NCBI RefSeq assembly: GCF_902705885.1
Contig: NZ_CACSIP010000004.1
Span: 607-64,606 of the forward strand
Length of the DNA stretch: 64,000 nucleotides
Direction of reading: 5' to 3'
Source: Mycolicibacterium austroafricanum
GTDB lineage: Bacteria; Actinomycetota; Actinomycetes; Mycobacteriales; Mycobacteriaceae
The notes beneath the pieces were generated by a model. It saw only the letters and a program-made list of their open reading frames with translations, was not told the DNA's origin and ran no database searches. Numbering within the stretch: the stretch's first letter is position 1; each line of letters opens with the position of its first letter. Shown one piece after another: positions 1 through 9,854 of this stretch. The position numbers and the translations under genes were made by a program.

Positions 1-110
1 TCCACGATCCGCCCGTCGATCGCATTACGCTGACCCGCCAGCTCCGCCAGCTCGGCGAACAACACCTCAAGCCGCTCCTTAGGAGCCAAAGAAGTTGCCG
101 CCGAAGACAT
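1..110 (-). CDS. HNH endonuclease/DUF222 (13E12 repeat) family protein, N-terminal fragment
   Basis: Seen: reading leftwards from an ATG at 110 gives about 36 residues (begins MSSAATSLAPKERLEVLF, then an LAEL repeat and QRNAIDGRIVE) before the window ends. Known: this N-terminus is typical of the abundant mycobacterial DUF222/13E12 proteins, which usually carry a C-terminal HNH nuclease domain and are often linked to repetitive or mobile sequence. The nuclease part would lie outside the window, so the full domain content is inferred. Confidence 0.6.
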   Translation of the reverse strand, partial: MSSAATSLAPKERLEVLFAELAELAGQRNAIDGRIV

Positions 111-157
111 GACCCCATCATCACAGACACGTCCGACAAAAACCGGCCGCGTGCCGA

Positions 158-3100
158 TCAGTCCGGGAATCGCACCGTGGTTCCCGGCATCAACTCGACG
201 ACGCGCCCGCGACACTCCACCTCGATGCCGGCTGCGTGCCGGGGATCCACGCTGATGATGACGCCCTTTCCGCTCACCCGCAGGTGCAGATGCAGGCCGC
301 GGTAGTGGATCGGTATAGCCAGCACCCCAAGCGATTCGGGCCAGTACGGGGACAGGATCAGGCGATCCGACCGGGTCTCGAGCCCGGTGAAACACCGCTG
401 CATCAGGTCGACGGTGCCCGCCATGGCCGCTAGGTGGACACCCTCGGATGTGGTGCCGCCCTGGATGTCCGAGACGTCAGACTTCAGCGCCAGCTGGAAG
501 AACTCCAGCGCGCGATCGCGGTTGGCCCTGGCGAGCACCCAGGTGTGCACCACTCCGCTGAGGGTGGACCCATGAGAAGTTCGGGACAGGTAGTAATCCA
601 CCATCGCCGGCACCTGCTCAGGCAGGAAACGGTAGCCGAGCCGGTCGAGCAGCTCCATCAGTTCGGTCGCCGACAACAGGTAGAGCAGCATGAGAGCATC
701 GGCCTGCTTGGATGCCTTGTAGCGGTTGACATCATCACCCTCGGCCTCCAGGATGCGATCCAGCCGCTGAATGTTGCCGTACTGGTGGCGAAGACGGTCC
801 CAATCCAGTTCAGCCAGTTCGCCGTAGCCCTCGAACTGGCTGATGACGCCCTCGTGGAACGGGACGTACATCCGCCTGCTGACCTCGTCCCAGTGCGCCA
901 GCTCCGCGCTGTTCAACCCCAGCGACTCCATCAGATCCAGCCGGTTCGGCAACGGCAGCAGATTCAGTGCGTCAAGGGCCCGCATGACCACCCAGACGGC
1001 CATGATGTTGGTGTATGCGTTGTTGTCGATGCCGTCGTAGGGCGCCGCGGGGTAGCCGGAATGGAATTCGTCCGGTCCGATCACACCGTTGATACCGAAG
1101 CGGTCGAGGGCTTCGTCGTGGTGGGCGAGGCTGACGAAGAATCGTGCGACCTCGACGATCAGCTCCGCGCCGTAGTCGATCAGATAGGCGAGATCACCTG
1201 TGGCCTGGTAGAACTGCCATGCGCTGTAGGCGACGGCGATGCCAATGTGGTGGGCGCGGGCGCTGGCGTCCGGATTCCACCGGCCACTGCGCGGGTTGAG
1301 GTGTAGCCGCTGGCTCTCCTCACGGCCGTCGCTACCTGACTGCCACGGGAACATCGCGCCCGCATGGCCGGCAGTGCGGGCGGCCTCGCGGGCCTCCGGC
1401 AGGCGCCGGAAACGGTAGCCCAGCAGCGAGCGGGTGATCATCGGGAAGCGCAGGTTGAGCACCGGGTAGATGAACAGTTCGTCCCAGAAGATGTGGCCGC
1501 GATAGGCCTCACCGTGCAGTCCACGTGCCGGCACACCGGCGTCGAGGTCGGCGGAGTTCGGGGACACGGTCTGCAGCAGGTGCAGCAGATGCAGGCGCAG
1601 GATCCGCACTTCGTCGGTGTAGTCGTCGAACTCGATCGACAGCCGCTCCCACAGATGCGTCCAGTCGGTCAGATGTCCGGCCAGCAGCTCGGAGAACCCG
1701 CCGAGACGGGTGACCCAGCGTTGGGCGTCTACTCCGGGTTCGGAGATCGCCACGTCGCGTCCGGTATAGACGGTGACGACCTTCTCCACCCGCACCTGCT
1801 CGCCGACCGACAGGCGAACTGCGATGCTGTGCCCGATCTCGGCGCGGTCGTGGAACAGCTCGAACGCAGCAGGAACCGGCTCGCCGTCGCGCCACACGGT
1901 GGTGCGCGCCGCCATCGCAACGGGGATGCGGGACTGGGTGGTCTGCATGGTCAGAAGGACCGCATCGTCGGCGATCTCGCAGGCATCCACCAACGCCAGA
2001 TGCTTGTCGGCCAGATCGCGATAGCGTTCGACCAGCGAATTTGTCACGTTGCCGTCCACGGTGGAGCGGAACTCGATCGTGCCTGACCAGTCCTCGGCCA
2101 GCGCCGTGGTCTCGAGCGCACCCACGTGAGGCAGATGCATGGCCACGAACCGTCGCTGCGTCAGCGAGCTGGTCCGGCCGGCGTCGTCGCGGAAGCGGAC
2201 CTCCCGAGTCAGAACAGCCCCGCGAAGGTCCAGAGTCTGCCGGTACTCCAGCACGGTGACCGTGTCGATGTCGAACCAGTCACCGTCGTTGATGCGGAAG
2301 GTCAGTGCCAGCCAGTTGGGCAGGTTGACCAGGCTCTCGTTGTCGATCTCGGTCCCCGCCACGTTGTCGACGAGCCGGTTGTACACCCCTGCCGCGTAGG
2401 TGCCCGGGTAATGCACCTGCCCGGCTTTGCGCTCGGGTGCCGCCCCCCGGGTGGCGAAATAGCCGTTGCCCAACGTGCACAACGCTTCCCGGAGCTTTTC
2501 GTACTGTGGATCGTAGCCATCGAAGACGTAATCCCACGCTTCGCCTGACACCTTCTGTTCGTACGCCAGCCACTGTGCCCCGCGCTGGATGAACTCGCGC
2601 ACCTGGTCGGGGCTCTGCAGGGTGAAGTGGGCAGCGGTCTTGCGGTCGCCATCCTCAGCGTGTTGGACGACGATGCCCACACCGTCGAATCCGATCGCGT
2701 CGAAGGCATCTTCGTCGGTGAGGTCGTCGCCGATGTAGATCGGCAGCAACGAACCGGACGGATCGATGCTGTCGCGAATCCAGGCCAGCGTGGTGCCCTT
2801 GTCCCAGTCGATGTCGGGCCGCAGCTCAACGAGCATCCGCCCGCTGGTCACGCGAAGGCCTGACTGTGCTGCGAGAGCCTTTGTCGCAGAGATTATCTCG
2901 CTCACATACTCGGGTGCCACCTCGCGGCAGTGCACCGCGACGGAAAAGTGCTTGTTCTCGACACGCACGCCCGCGATGTGAGCCAGGGACTGGTTCAACT
3001 CGGTGGCGGCACCCTCGAGGGCGGGCACGGACGCGGCCGCCGCGTCGTTGCAGTGGTACGTACCATCCGGGCCGGTCAGCTCGAAGCCGTGGCTGCCGGC

Positions 3101-3835
3101 GTACCACACGCCGGGGATGCCGACCCGGTCGGTGATGTCCGCGAGTCCGCGGCCGCTCAGGACGGCCACCGGACACACTTCGGAAATGAGCTTCAAGGCC
3201 GCCGCCGCACCCTCGACGAGGCTGGCCGAGCCGGGATCAGAGACGATCGGTGACAGCGTGCCGTCGAAGTCCAGGAACAGCATCGACCGGCGCGCGGTGC
3301 TGACACCGATGAGCTGACCGTAGGACGCCAGGGCATTCGGCAGCTCCGAGATCCGCCGGTCACCCGTGCGTACGGCGATGTCGGCCAGCTCATCTAGCAC
3401 GATGTCGGCGCCGTTGCGGGTCAACTCGTCGGCGCCCCCGGTGCCGTCGATCCCGACAACCAGGGCGAAGCCGCCGGCACGCCCGGCTGCCACGCCGGCC
3501 GCGGAGTTCTCGACGACAACACACCGCTGTGGACGCACCCCGAGTTGACGGGCGGCCTCTCGGAGCACCGTGGGATCGGGCTTCTCGACCGTTCCGCGCC
3601 CACCGGAGGATCCCTCGACGTAGACCCCGAACAGGTCGTCGATCCCGGCGTCCTCGAGGGCGCGGCGGCACTGCGGGCTCGACGAGTACGCCGCCAGCGC
3701 CACCCCGATGCCGTGCAGCTTCTTGGCCAGTTCGACCGTTGCCCCGAACAGGGGGACTTCGCTGGTCAGCGCGCCATCGAGGTCCAGCAGCACCGCGTCG
3801 TGATAACGCGGATCGATGGTGACCGGTAGCTTCAT
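158..3835 (-). CDS. otsB1: Trehalose-6-phosphate phosphatase / GH65 glycoside phosphorylase-like fusion (OtsB1-like)
   Basis: A 1225-residue three-part enzyme. Residues ~10-200 are a beta-phosphoglucomutase-like HAD domain (DLDG at 18-21, KPDPTVL and ENSAAG motifs). Residues ~225-475 are a trehalose-phosphatase domain (LDFDGT, LSGRG, GDDLTDEDAF). The rest is a GH65-type (alpha/alpha)6 domain with the GPDEFH general-acid motif, KQADALMLLY and TSHGSTLS. The architecture matches M. tuberculosis Rv2006 (OtsB1, 1327 aa). The expected role is release or turnover of trehalose and glucose phosphates in the cytosol; the substrate of the GH65 part is not settled. I chose the ATG at 3835 because it overlaps the stop of the upstream PEP synthase gene as ATGA, implying translational coupling. 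An open frame extends about 48 codons further upstream but lies inside that gene. Confidence 0.88.
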   Translation of the reverse strand: MKLPVTIDPRYHDAVLLDLDGALTSEVPLFGATVELAKKLHGIGVALAAYSSSPQCRRALEDAGIDDLFGVYVEGSSGGRGTVEKPDPTVLREAARQLGVRPQRCVVVENSAAGVAAGRAGGFALVVGIDGTGGADELTRNGADIVLDELADIAVRTGDRRISELPNALASYGQLIGVSTARRSMLFLDFDGTLSPIVSDPGSASLVEGAAAALKLISEVCPVAVLSGRGLADITDRVGIPGVWYAGSHGFELTGPDGTYHCNDAAAASVPALEGAATELNQSLAHIAGVRVENKHFSVAVHCREVAPEYVSEIISATKALAAQSGLRVTSGRMLVELRPDIDWDKGTTLAWIRDSIDPSGSLLPIYIGDDLTDEDAFDAIGFDGVGIVVQHAEDGDRKTAAHFTLQSPDQVREFIQRGAQWLAYEQKVSGEAWDYVFDGYDPQYEKLREALCTLGNGYFATRGAAPERKAGQVHYPGTYAAGVYNRLVDNVAGTEIDNESLVNLPNWLALTFRINDGDWFDIDTVTVLEYRQTLDLRGAVLTREVRFRDDAGRTSSLTQRRFVAMHLPHVGALETTALAEDWSGTIEFRSTVDGNVTNSLVERYRDLADKHLALVDACEIADDAVLLTMQTTQSRIPVAMAARTTVWRDGEPVPAAFELFHDRAEIGHSIAVRLSVGEQVRVEKVVTVYTGRDVAISEPGVDAQRWVTRLGGFSELLAGHLTDWTHLWERLSIEFDDYTDEVRILRLHLLHLLQTVSPNSADLDAGVPARGLHGEAYRGHIFWDELFIYPVLNLRFPMITRSLLGYRFRRLPEAREAARTAGHAGAMFPWQSGSDGREESQRLHLNPRSGRWNPDASARAHHIGIAVAYSAWQFYQATGDLAYLIDYGAELIVEVARFFVSLAHHDEALDRFGINGVIGPDEFHSGYPAAPYDGIDNNAYTNIMAVWVVMRALDALNLLPLPNRLDLMESLGLNSAELAHWDEVSRRMYVPFHEGVISQFEGYGELAELDWDRLRHQYGNIQRLDRILEAEGDDVNRYKASKQADALMLLYLLSATELMELLDRLGYRFLPEQVPAMVDYYLSRTSHGSTLSGVVHTWVLARANRDRALEFFQLALKSDVSDIQGGTTSEGVHLAAMAGTVDLMQRCFTGLETRSDRLILSPYWPESLGVLAIPIHYRGLHLHLRVSGKGVIISVDPRHAAGIEVECRGRVVELMPGTTVRFPD

Positions 3836-6228
3836 GGCACCGGCACGAGCTGTCGTTCCAACTCCAGCACTTGACGGGTGGTCTTGACCACGGTGTCGGG
3901 ATTGAGGCTCATCGAGTCGATTCCCAGCCGAACCAGGAACTCCGCCATGTCCGGATAGTCCGACGGCGCCTGGCCGCACAGCCCTGAGTGAATACCGTTG
4001 CGACGGCAGCCTTCCACGGCCAGTTTGATCATCTCCTTGACGCCATCGTCGCGTTCGTCATAGTCGAACGCCACGACTTCGCTGTCCCGGTCGACCCCGA
4101 GGGTGAGCTGGGTCAGGTCGTTGGACCCGATGGAGAAGCCGTCGAAGCGCTTGGCGAACTCGTCGATCAGGATGACGTTGTTCGGGATCTCACACATCGC
4201 ATAGACCTCGAGTCCGTTCTCGCCCCGCTTCAGCCCGAGGTCCGCCATGGTCTGCAGGACGAGGTCCGCTTCGGCGACGCGGCGCACAAACGGCAGCATC
4301 AGGATGACGTTGGTCAGCCCCATCTCGTCTCGCACCCGGCGCATGGCACGGCATTCCAGCGCGAAGCCCTCGGCATAGGATGGGTGCGCATACCGCGAGG
4401 CACCGCGGAAGCCGAGCATCGGGTTGCTCTCGGACGGCTCGAAGGCGCCGCCGCCGATCAGGCTGGCGTACTCGTTGGTCTTGAAGTCCGACATCCGCAC
4501 GACGACGGGCTTGGGCCAGAAAGCGGCGGCGATGGTGCCGATGCCCTCCGACAGTCGCTCGACAAAAAACGCGCTGCCGTCGGAGTAGCCCTCGATGAGA
4601 TGGTTGATGGTCCGGCGTGCTTCCAGGTCCTCGACCTGATCCGGATGCAGCAGCGCCAGCGGATGAACCCGGATGTACTCGCTGATGATGAACTCCATCC
4701 GCGCAAGGCCCACACCGTCGTTGGGCAGAAACGACGTCTTGAACGCGAGATCGGGGTTGCCCAGATTGAGCATGATCTGGGTGCGGGGTCGGGCCATGTC
4801 GCCGACCTCGGTGCGGTCCACGTGGAACTTCACCGCGCCGTCGTACACCCGTCCTGAATCTCCCTCCGCGCACGACACCGTCACCACCGCGCCGTCGGGC
4901 ACGCTCGTGGTCGCGTTGCCGGTGCCCACCACAGCGGGGATGCCGAGTTCGCGGGCGATGATCGACGCGTGGCAGGTACGACCACCGCGGTTGGTGACGA
5001 TGGCTGCGGCGGTCTTCATGACCGGCTCCCAGTCGGGAGTGGTGGTGTCGGCGACCAACACCTCACCGGGCTTGAATTCCGAGAGTTGCCCGAGGGTCTC
5101 GATGCGCCTGACCGCACCCGAGGCGATCCGTTCACCGACCGAGCGTCCCTCGGCGAGGATTGCGCCGCCGCCCTCCAACACGTAGGACTCGAGTGCGGTG
5201 ACGCTGTGCTGGGACGCCACGGTTTCGGGCCGGGCCTGGACGATGTACAGCTTCCCGTCGAGACCGTCCTTGGCCCACTCCATGTCCATCGGCCGTCCAT
5301 AGTGCGACTCGATGGCGCATGCGTAGCCGGCCAGTTCCAGAACGTCGGAATCGGTGAGGCAGAACCGGGCACGGTCGGACTTCGGAGTGGGAATGTTGCG
5401 GGTGGTGTTCTTCGTCTCGCCTTCGACGAGAATCATCTTCACCGCCTTGTCACCGAGTAGGCGACGCAGCACGGTGCGGTGGCCGGCGAGATAGGTCGGC
5501 TTGTGCACGTAGAACTCGTCGGGATCCACCGCGCCCTGCACCACGTTCTCGCCGAGACCGTAGGCACCGGTGACGAACACCGCGTCGCGGAACCCCGATT
5601 CGGTGTCCAGCGAGAACATCACCCCCGACGACGAGATGTCGGAGCGCACCATCTTCATCACCCCGATCGACAGCGAGACCTTGAAATGGTCGAAGCCCTG
5701 GTCGATCCGGTAGTGGATCGCCCGGTCGGTGAAAAGGCTGGCAAAACAACGACGGCAGGTGTCGAGCAGGCTTTCGTCGCCCTTGATGTTCAGATACGAA
5801 TCCTGTTGCCCGGCGAAGCTGGCGGTCGGCAGGTCCTCGGCGGTTGCCGAACTGCGCACCGCGAGGCTGACCTCCTCGCCGTACTCCCGCTGCAGCTCGC
5901 GGTACCCGTCCAGGATTTCGGCAGCCAGGTCGTCGGGAAGCCCGGCGCCGTAGACGATCTCCCGGGCGCGCTTGGCTTTGCGTGCCAGCGCGGCGACATC
6001 ATCGGGGTCCAGATCGTCGAGTTCGGCATGCAGGCGCTCCCAGGCGCCGGCCTCGTCCAGCATGTGACGGTAGGCGGCTGCGGTGATGGCGAAGCCGTGC
6101 GGCACCCGCACCCCCTGCTCTGAGAGCTTCTGGAACATCTCACCCAGCGAGGCGTTCTTGCCGCCGACGAGCGGCACATCCTCGATCCCGAAGTCCTCGA
6201 AGAAGCGAACATACGTAGCCGTACCCAT
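3832..6228 (-). CDS. ppsA: Phosphoenolpyruvate synthase / pyruvate, water dikinase
   Basis: 798 residues with the full PEP-synthase layout. The N-terminal PPDK/ATP-grasp domain (residues ~10-340) has LVGGKNASLGEM, VRSSATAEDLPTASFAG and the ARPETV end motif. The swivelling domain has the phosphohistidine motif GGRTCHASI (His ~420). The C-terminal PEP-utilising barrel has GLARMEFI, EIPNNV and SIGSNDLTQ. Known reaction: pyruvate + ATP + water to PEP, AMP and phosphate. The ATG at 6228 sits 6 nt after an AGGA; a GTG at 6231 is the alternative start. The gene overlaps the OtsB1-like gene by 4 nt, so PEP formation and trehalose/glucan metabolism look co-expressed. A pyruvate kinase-like gene lies just upstream on the same strand. 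Confidence 0.93.
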   Translation of the reverse strand: MGTATYVRFFEDFGIEDVPLVGGKNASLGEMFQKLSEQGVRVPHGFAITAAAYRHMLDEAGAWERLHAELDDLDPDDVAALARKAKRAREIVYGAGLPDDLAAEILDGYRELQREYGEEVSLAVRSSATAEDLPTASFAGQQDSYLNIKGDESLLDTCRRCFASLFTDRAIHYRIDQGFDHFKVSLSIGVMKMVRSDISSSGVMFSLDTESGFRDAVFVTGAYGLGENVVQGAVDPDEFYVHKPTYLAGHRTVLRRLLGDKAVKMILVEGETKNTTRNIPTPKSDRARFCLTDSDVLELAGYACAIESHYGRPMDMEWAKDGLDGKLYIVQARPETVASQHSVTALESYVLEGGGAILAEGRSVGERIASGAVRRIETLGQLSEFKPGEVLVADTTTPDWEPVMKTAAAIVTNRGGRTCHASIIARELGIPAVVGTGNATTSVPDGAVVTVSCAEGDSGRVYDGAVKFHVDRTEVGDMARPRTQIMLNLGNPDLAFKTSFLPNDGVGLARMEFIISEYIRVHPLALLHPDQVEDLEARRTINHLIEGYSDGSAFFVERLSEGIGTIAAAFWPKPVVVRMSDFKTNEYASLIGGGAFEPSESNPMLGFRGASRYAHPSYAEGFALECRAMRRVRDEMGLTNVILMLPFVRRVAEADLVLQTMADLGLKRGENGLEVYAMCEIPNNVILIDEFAKRFDGFSIGSNDLTQLTLGVDRDSEVVAFDYDERDDGVKEMIKLAVEGCRRNGIHSGLCGQAPSDYPDMAEFLVRLGIDSMSLNPDTVVKTTRQVLELERQLVPVP

Positions 6229-6343
6229 CACGTGTCCTCTCGTAGCGCAGCGCCGGTGCTGCCACCCGAACTCAAACTCCCATAGAGGTAGTCCGGGACA
6301 CAGGGCCGAAGGTCACCCGAACGGAGGGCGATCCGGCCATCTG

Positions 6344-8206
6344 TCAGGTGCTCGCGATGTCAGGGTGCCAGGAGTGCAGGGACGGCATCAGCGCGGTTTT
6401 CTTGTAGTGGTGATCCGCCATCCGCTGCAGGATGCTGTCAAGGGCGACGACGGCGTCATTGATGTATGGCCCCTTGTTCAGCATCACGCACTCGGCCCGT
6501 TCGCTCAACGCTGCATCGCTGACCTCAGCGCGGGAGGGATTGCCCGTCTTCGCGAGTTGTTCGAGCACCTGGGTCGCCCAGATCACCGGGAGGTGCGCCG
6601 ACTCGCACAGCCAGAGGATCTCTTCCTGCAGCTCGGCGAGCCGCTCGTACCCGCACTCGATGGCGAGGTCACCGCGGGCGATCATCACCCCGACGTTCGG
6701 TCGCCGCATCACCGTGAGCAACAGTTGAGGGAGGTGCTCGAAGGCCTGGCGGGTCTCGATCTTCAGCACGACGCCCAGTGAGGTGTCGCCGAGCCGGTCC
6801 AACTCGTCGAGCAACCGCGACACGTCGGAAGGGTCTCGTACGAAGGACATCTGGACCATATCGGCCAGCTCGACCACCGAAGGAAGGTCTGCGAGATCCT
6901 TCTCGGTGAGTGCCGAGATGGGCAGCCGGGCATCCGGCACATTCACTCCCTTGCCGGCCTGCAGTCGGGACCCCTCGTCGGCGGCATGATCGATCTTCAG
7001 CCCCAACGCATCGGGAGCAACGCTGACTATCGTGCCGCTGATCCGCCCGTCGTCGAGATGGACCTTCTCGCCCACGCGGGCGCAGTCGAATATCTCTGGC
7101 AACGTGCAGCCGATTCTCGCGGGTGCGCCGCCGGCCACCGGCGCGGGCGAGCAATCCCTGGTCAGCTCGAGAAGATCACCGCGGTGCAGCACGAGTCGTT
7201 GCTCCGTCTGCGGGAGTTCGCCGACGTGTGCGGGGTCGTCAACGCCTTCGACCTCGAGAACGGTCCCGGGTGAAAGATAGGTGGTCTTGTATGCGGTGAC
7301 CACGAAGCCTTCGATGGCACAGTTCTGTGGGACGTCACCGTGGAGTTCGAGGCGACGTTTGGAGCCACGCGTGTCGTGCAGGATCAGGACGTCGCCGTCG
7401 TGGCGGCGGGTCAGCCATGACCGGGACACCTTGATCGTCGGTATGCCGGCTTCAGGTGGTTCGACCGGCTCCTCCGTGCTCGTCAGCCATGCCCGGGCCG
7501 GGGCTAAGACTTGTCCGAACTCATCGCGTCGTGGCCGGATCTTCACAATGCGCGGCCCGGGTTCCAGCGGTCCGGTCCGAAGCTTCGGACCCGCGAGGTC
7601 CATCGCGACCAGGCAACCTCGTCCCGTGGCCTCAGTCGCTTGTCGGACGTGTCGTGCCATGGCGCGCCATGCCGTGGCGTCGTCGTGTGCACAGTTGATG
7701 CGCGCGATGTCCATGCCACGCTCCACCAGCTCGCGCACCAGCGTGGGGTCGGTGGCCGCCGCGGACGGCAGGGTGACCATGATGCGGGTGACCCGATCGG
7801 CCGGACAGGGACCCAGCAGCTCGCCCGTCCGGCTGCGGAGCAGGTCCGCGCCCTGGTCGATGTCCGAAGCGGCAGTCGAGAGTGCGGGAAAACCCTCACC
7901 GAGCATGGCGCTGATGGCCGACCGTACCGAGACCAGGGTGGCCTCGACATGGGGTTCGCTTCGGCCCAGCGAGGAGAGCCCGTACCCGGTGAGCCGTGCC
8001 TGCAGGTCGCGAAGATCATGCTGACGAATTGCCCAATAATGCACCATGTTTCGTGCGCTGGCGCGATGCACCGCGGCGACCCCGGCTAACCAGCGGGACC
8101 AGGTGATCTCCGCTGCGGACAACTGCCGGAGGAGTTGGTCCACGTCGTCGCGCAGCTTGAGGAGCTGCCGGCTGGCGGTGTTGATGTCGGTCTGCATATC
8201 AGGCAA
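6344..8206 (-). CDS. Atypical pyruvate kinase with long N-terminal extension
   Basis: 620 residues. About 150 N-terminal residues are helical and unlike classical PykA. The barrel then shows divergent pyruvate-kinase motifs: IMVTLPSAAATDPTLVREL, ARINCAHDD (usual RxNFSHG), LKIETRQAF (KIE), MIARGDLAIECG, VIWATQVLEQL, and SRAEVSDAA near the end. The usual C-terminal allosteric domain is missing; the protein ends soon after the barrel. Expected reaction: PEP + ADP to pyruvate + ATP, but the changed metal/phosphate-loop residues leave activity uncertain. The start is either TTG 8206 (AGGGA about 5 nt upstream) or ATG 8197 (no clear Shine-Dalgarno). A DosR-like box lies ~87 nt upstream, and the gene is divergent from tgs1. 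Confidence 0.78.
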   Translation of the reverse strand: MPDMQTDINTASRQLLKLRDDVDQLLRQLSAAEITWSRWLAGVAAVHRASARNMVHYWAIRQHDLRDLQARLTGYGLSSLGRSEPHVEATLVSVRSAISAMLGEGFPALSTAASDIDQGADLLRSRTGELLGPCPADRVTRIMVTLPSAAATDPTLVRELVERGMDIARINCAHDDATAWRAMARHVRQATEATGRGCLVAMDLAGPKLRTGPLEPGPRIVKIRPRRDEFGQVLAPARAWLTSTEEPVEPPEAGIPTIKVSRSWLTRRHDGDVLILHDTRGSKRRLELHGDVPQNCAIEGFVVTAYKTTYLSPGTVLEVEGVDDPAHVGELPQTEQRLVLHRGDLLELTRDCSPAPVAGGAPARIGCTLPEIFDCARVGEKVHLDDGRISGTIVSVAPDALGLKIDHAADEGSRLQAGKGVNVPDARLPISALTEKDLADLPSVVELADMVQMSFVRDPSDVSRLLDELDRLGDTSLGVVLKIETRQAFEHLPQLLLTVMRRPNVGVMIARGDLAIECGYERLAELQEEILWLCESAHLPVIWATQVLEQLAKTGNPSRAEVSDAALSERAECVMLNKGPYINDAVVALDSILQRMADHHYKKTALMPSLHSWHPDIAST

Positions 8207-8292
8207 CGTGTTCCCTGTTCTTCGATGGGCGTCGAGGTTCGCTGATATCGATGCGGGCTGTCGGATCCGACTGTAGTCCGATTGCCGATTGA

Positions 8293-8306
8293 GGGACTAG
8301 AGTCGT
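8293..8306. promoter_or_regulatory. Candidate DosR (DevR) box between pyruvate kinase and tgs1
   Basis: GGGACTAGAGTCGT matches 11 of 14 core positions of the DosR consensus GGGACTWWAGTCCC. It lies in the divergent gap, ~87 nt upstream of the minus-strand kinase gene and ~165 nt from tgs1. Its function is inferred from sequence match and gene content. Confidence 0.5.
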
Positions 8307-8437
8307 TGTGCCCCAACGACAGTGAATTGGCGGCGTTGATGTGTCGAGCGCGTTAACGGACTGTCACGGTAGGTGGCTGCCAGGTGAACGCTCGCGCTGA
8401 CCCACACGAAAGCGACGACGTTGTGCCCTCGGGTTTG

Positions 8438-8451
8438 AGGACTTGGGACCC
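8438..8451. promoter_or_regulatory. Candidate DosR box upstream of tgs1
   Basis: AGGACTTGGGACCC has dyad symmetry and matches 10 of 14 core DosR positions. It lies 20-34 nt before the ATG at 8472. Being this close, it suggests transcription starts at or after that ATG, which would favour the internal ATG at 8487 as the real start of tgs1. Confidence 0.5.
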
Positions 8452-8471
8452 TGCCGTGTGATCGCGCCACG

Positions 8472-9854
8472 ATGCACGGTCACTCTATGGAGCGCCTGAG
8501 CATGCTTGATGCGAGCTTCCTCGAGGCTGAGGACTCCGACCCCCACGTCAGCCTGGCGGTCGGCGCCGTGTCGATCATCGAGGGTCCGGCGCCGGTGTAC
8601 AGCGAGCTCGTGTCGGCGTTCGGCGAGCGGGCACAGAGTATCCCGCGCTGCACGCAGAAGCTGCACACGCTGCCGTTCGACCTCGGAGCCCCAGGGTGGG
8701 TGGACGATCCGCACTTCGACATCAGCCACCACGTGCACCACGTCGCCCTGCCGGAGCCGGGCGACGACGCCGAACTGTTCTCGATGGTCGCCTACATCAT
8801 GGAACAGCGACTCGACCGCGAGCGTCCGTTGTGGGAGTGCTGGGTCATCGAAGGGCTTCCCGAGGGGCGGTGGGCGACGCTGATAAAGATTCACCACTGC
8901 ATCGCCGACGGTATCGCGACCGCGCAGATGCTGGCGAAGTTGAGCGACGACGGCGCGGGCGAGACGTTCGCCGGCAACATCCGCGCCGCGCAGCAGACTG
9001 CACCTTCGATCCTGAGCCTGCTGCGGCCGCGGCTCAACCCGGTCAGCTGGATGGGCGATGTCTGGCGTGCAACGGTCGCCGCGACAAGCGCCGCCGAACA
9101 TGCCGTCGTGGGTGCGGCCGAACTCACCGCCCGTGTGCTCAGCGCGGACCAGGATTCCTCGCTGAACGGCCCGGTCACCAGGATGCGCCGATACAGCGCG
9201 GCTCTGGTGGACCTGTCCGTGATGAAAGAGGTGTGCCGGGACTTCGACGTGACCCTCAACGACGTGGCGCTGGCAGCCATCACCAGCAGTTACCGGACCA
9301 TGCTGCTCAGCCGTGGTGAATCGCCGGGATCTCACGCGCTGCGCACACTGGTTCCGGTGTCGATGCGCTCGGCGGACCATTTCGACGTCACAGACAACCG
9401 GGTTTCGGCGATGCTGCCGTTGTTGCCGGTCGACGAACCCGACCCGGTCAAGCAGCTCGAGATCGTGCACCGAAGGCTGACCGAGGCCAAGGGAAGTGGT
9501 CAAAGGGAAGGCGCCGGTGCCGTGGTCGCAGCTGCCGGGAACCTTCCTTTTGCGCTCTCGGCGTGGGCGATTCGACTTCTCACCCGCCTGCCGCAGAAGT
9601 CGGTGACTGCGCTGGCGACCAACGTGCCCGGCCCTCGTGGCCGACAACGGGTGCTGGGCCGTGACGTGGTGGAGATTCTGCCGATACCGCCTATCGCGCT
9701 TCACCTGCGCACCGGTATCGCGATGGTCAGCTACGCCGATCGGTTCTCCTTCGGCATCACGGCTGATTTCGACAGCGCACCCGATGTCGACGCGCTCGCC
9801 CGCGGGATCGAGGACGCGGTGCGGTGCCTGGCGAAAGTGAACCGGAAACGCTGA
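8472..9854 (+). CDS. tgs1: Wax ester synthase / diacylglycerol acyltransferase, Tgs1 orthologue
   Basis: 460 residues (455 if translation begins at ATG 8487, giving MERLSMLDASFLEAED as in other family members). It makes triacylglycerol from diacylglycerol and acyl-CoA at the membrane/lipid-droplet surface. Seen: catalytic HHxxxDG as HHCIADG at residues 141-147; DLGAPGWVDDP; the C-terminal NVPGPRG motif of the WES_acyltransf/DUF1298 fold. Overall similarity to M. tuberculosis Rv3130c (463 aa) is close throughout. In M. tuberculosis tgs1 is a strongly DosR-induced gene, and a DosR-like box sits immediately upstream here. Its stop overlaps the start of a second acyltransferase gene (TGATG), so the two are probably co-translated. 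Confidence 0.9.
   Translation: MHGHSMERLSMLDASFLEAEDSDPHVSLAVGAVSIIEGPAPVYSELVSAFGERAQSIPRCTQKLHTLPFDLGAPGWVDDPHFDISHHVHHVALPEPGDDAELFSMVAYIMEQRLDRERPLWECWVIEGLPEGRWATLIKIHHCIADGIATAQMLAKLSDDGAGETFAGNIRAAQQTAPSILSLLRPRLNPVSWMGDVWRATVAATSAAEHAVVGAAELTARVLSADQDSSLNGPVTRMRRYSAALVDLSVMKEVCRDFDVTLNDVALAAITSSYRTMLLSRGESPGSHALRTLVPVSMRSADHFDVTDNRVSAMLPLLPVDEPDPVKQLEIVHRRLTEAKGSGQREGAGAVVAAAGNLPFALSAWAIRLLTRLPQKSVTALATNVPGPRGRQRVLGRDVVEILPIPPIALHLRTGIAMVSYADRFSFGITADFDSAPDVDALARGIEDAVRCLAKVNRKR

Noticed and set aside
6280..6305. Possible DosR box upstream of PEP synthase (GTCCGGGACACAGGGCC region)
   Set aside because: Only one half-site is good; the other half fails the spacing and sequence, so it is below the other sites.
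8364..9704. 446-codon minus-strand frame opposite tgs1
   Set aside because: Shadow of a GC-rich gene: no family motifs, His/Arg/Gln-rich composition, and the plus frame is clearly Tgs1.
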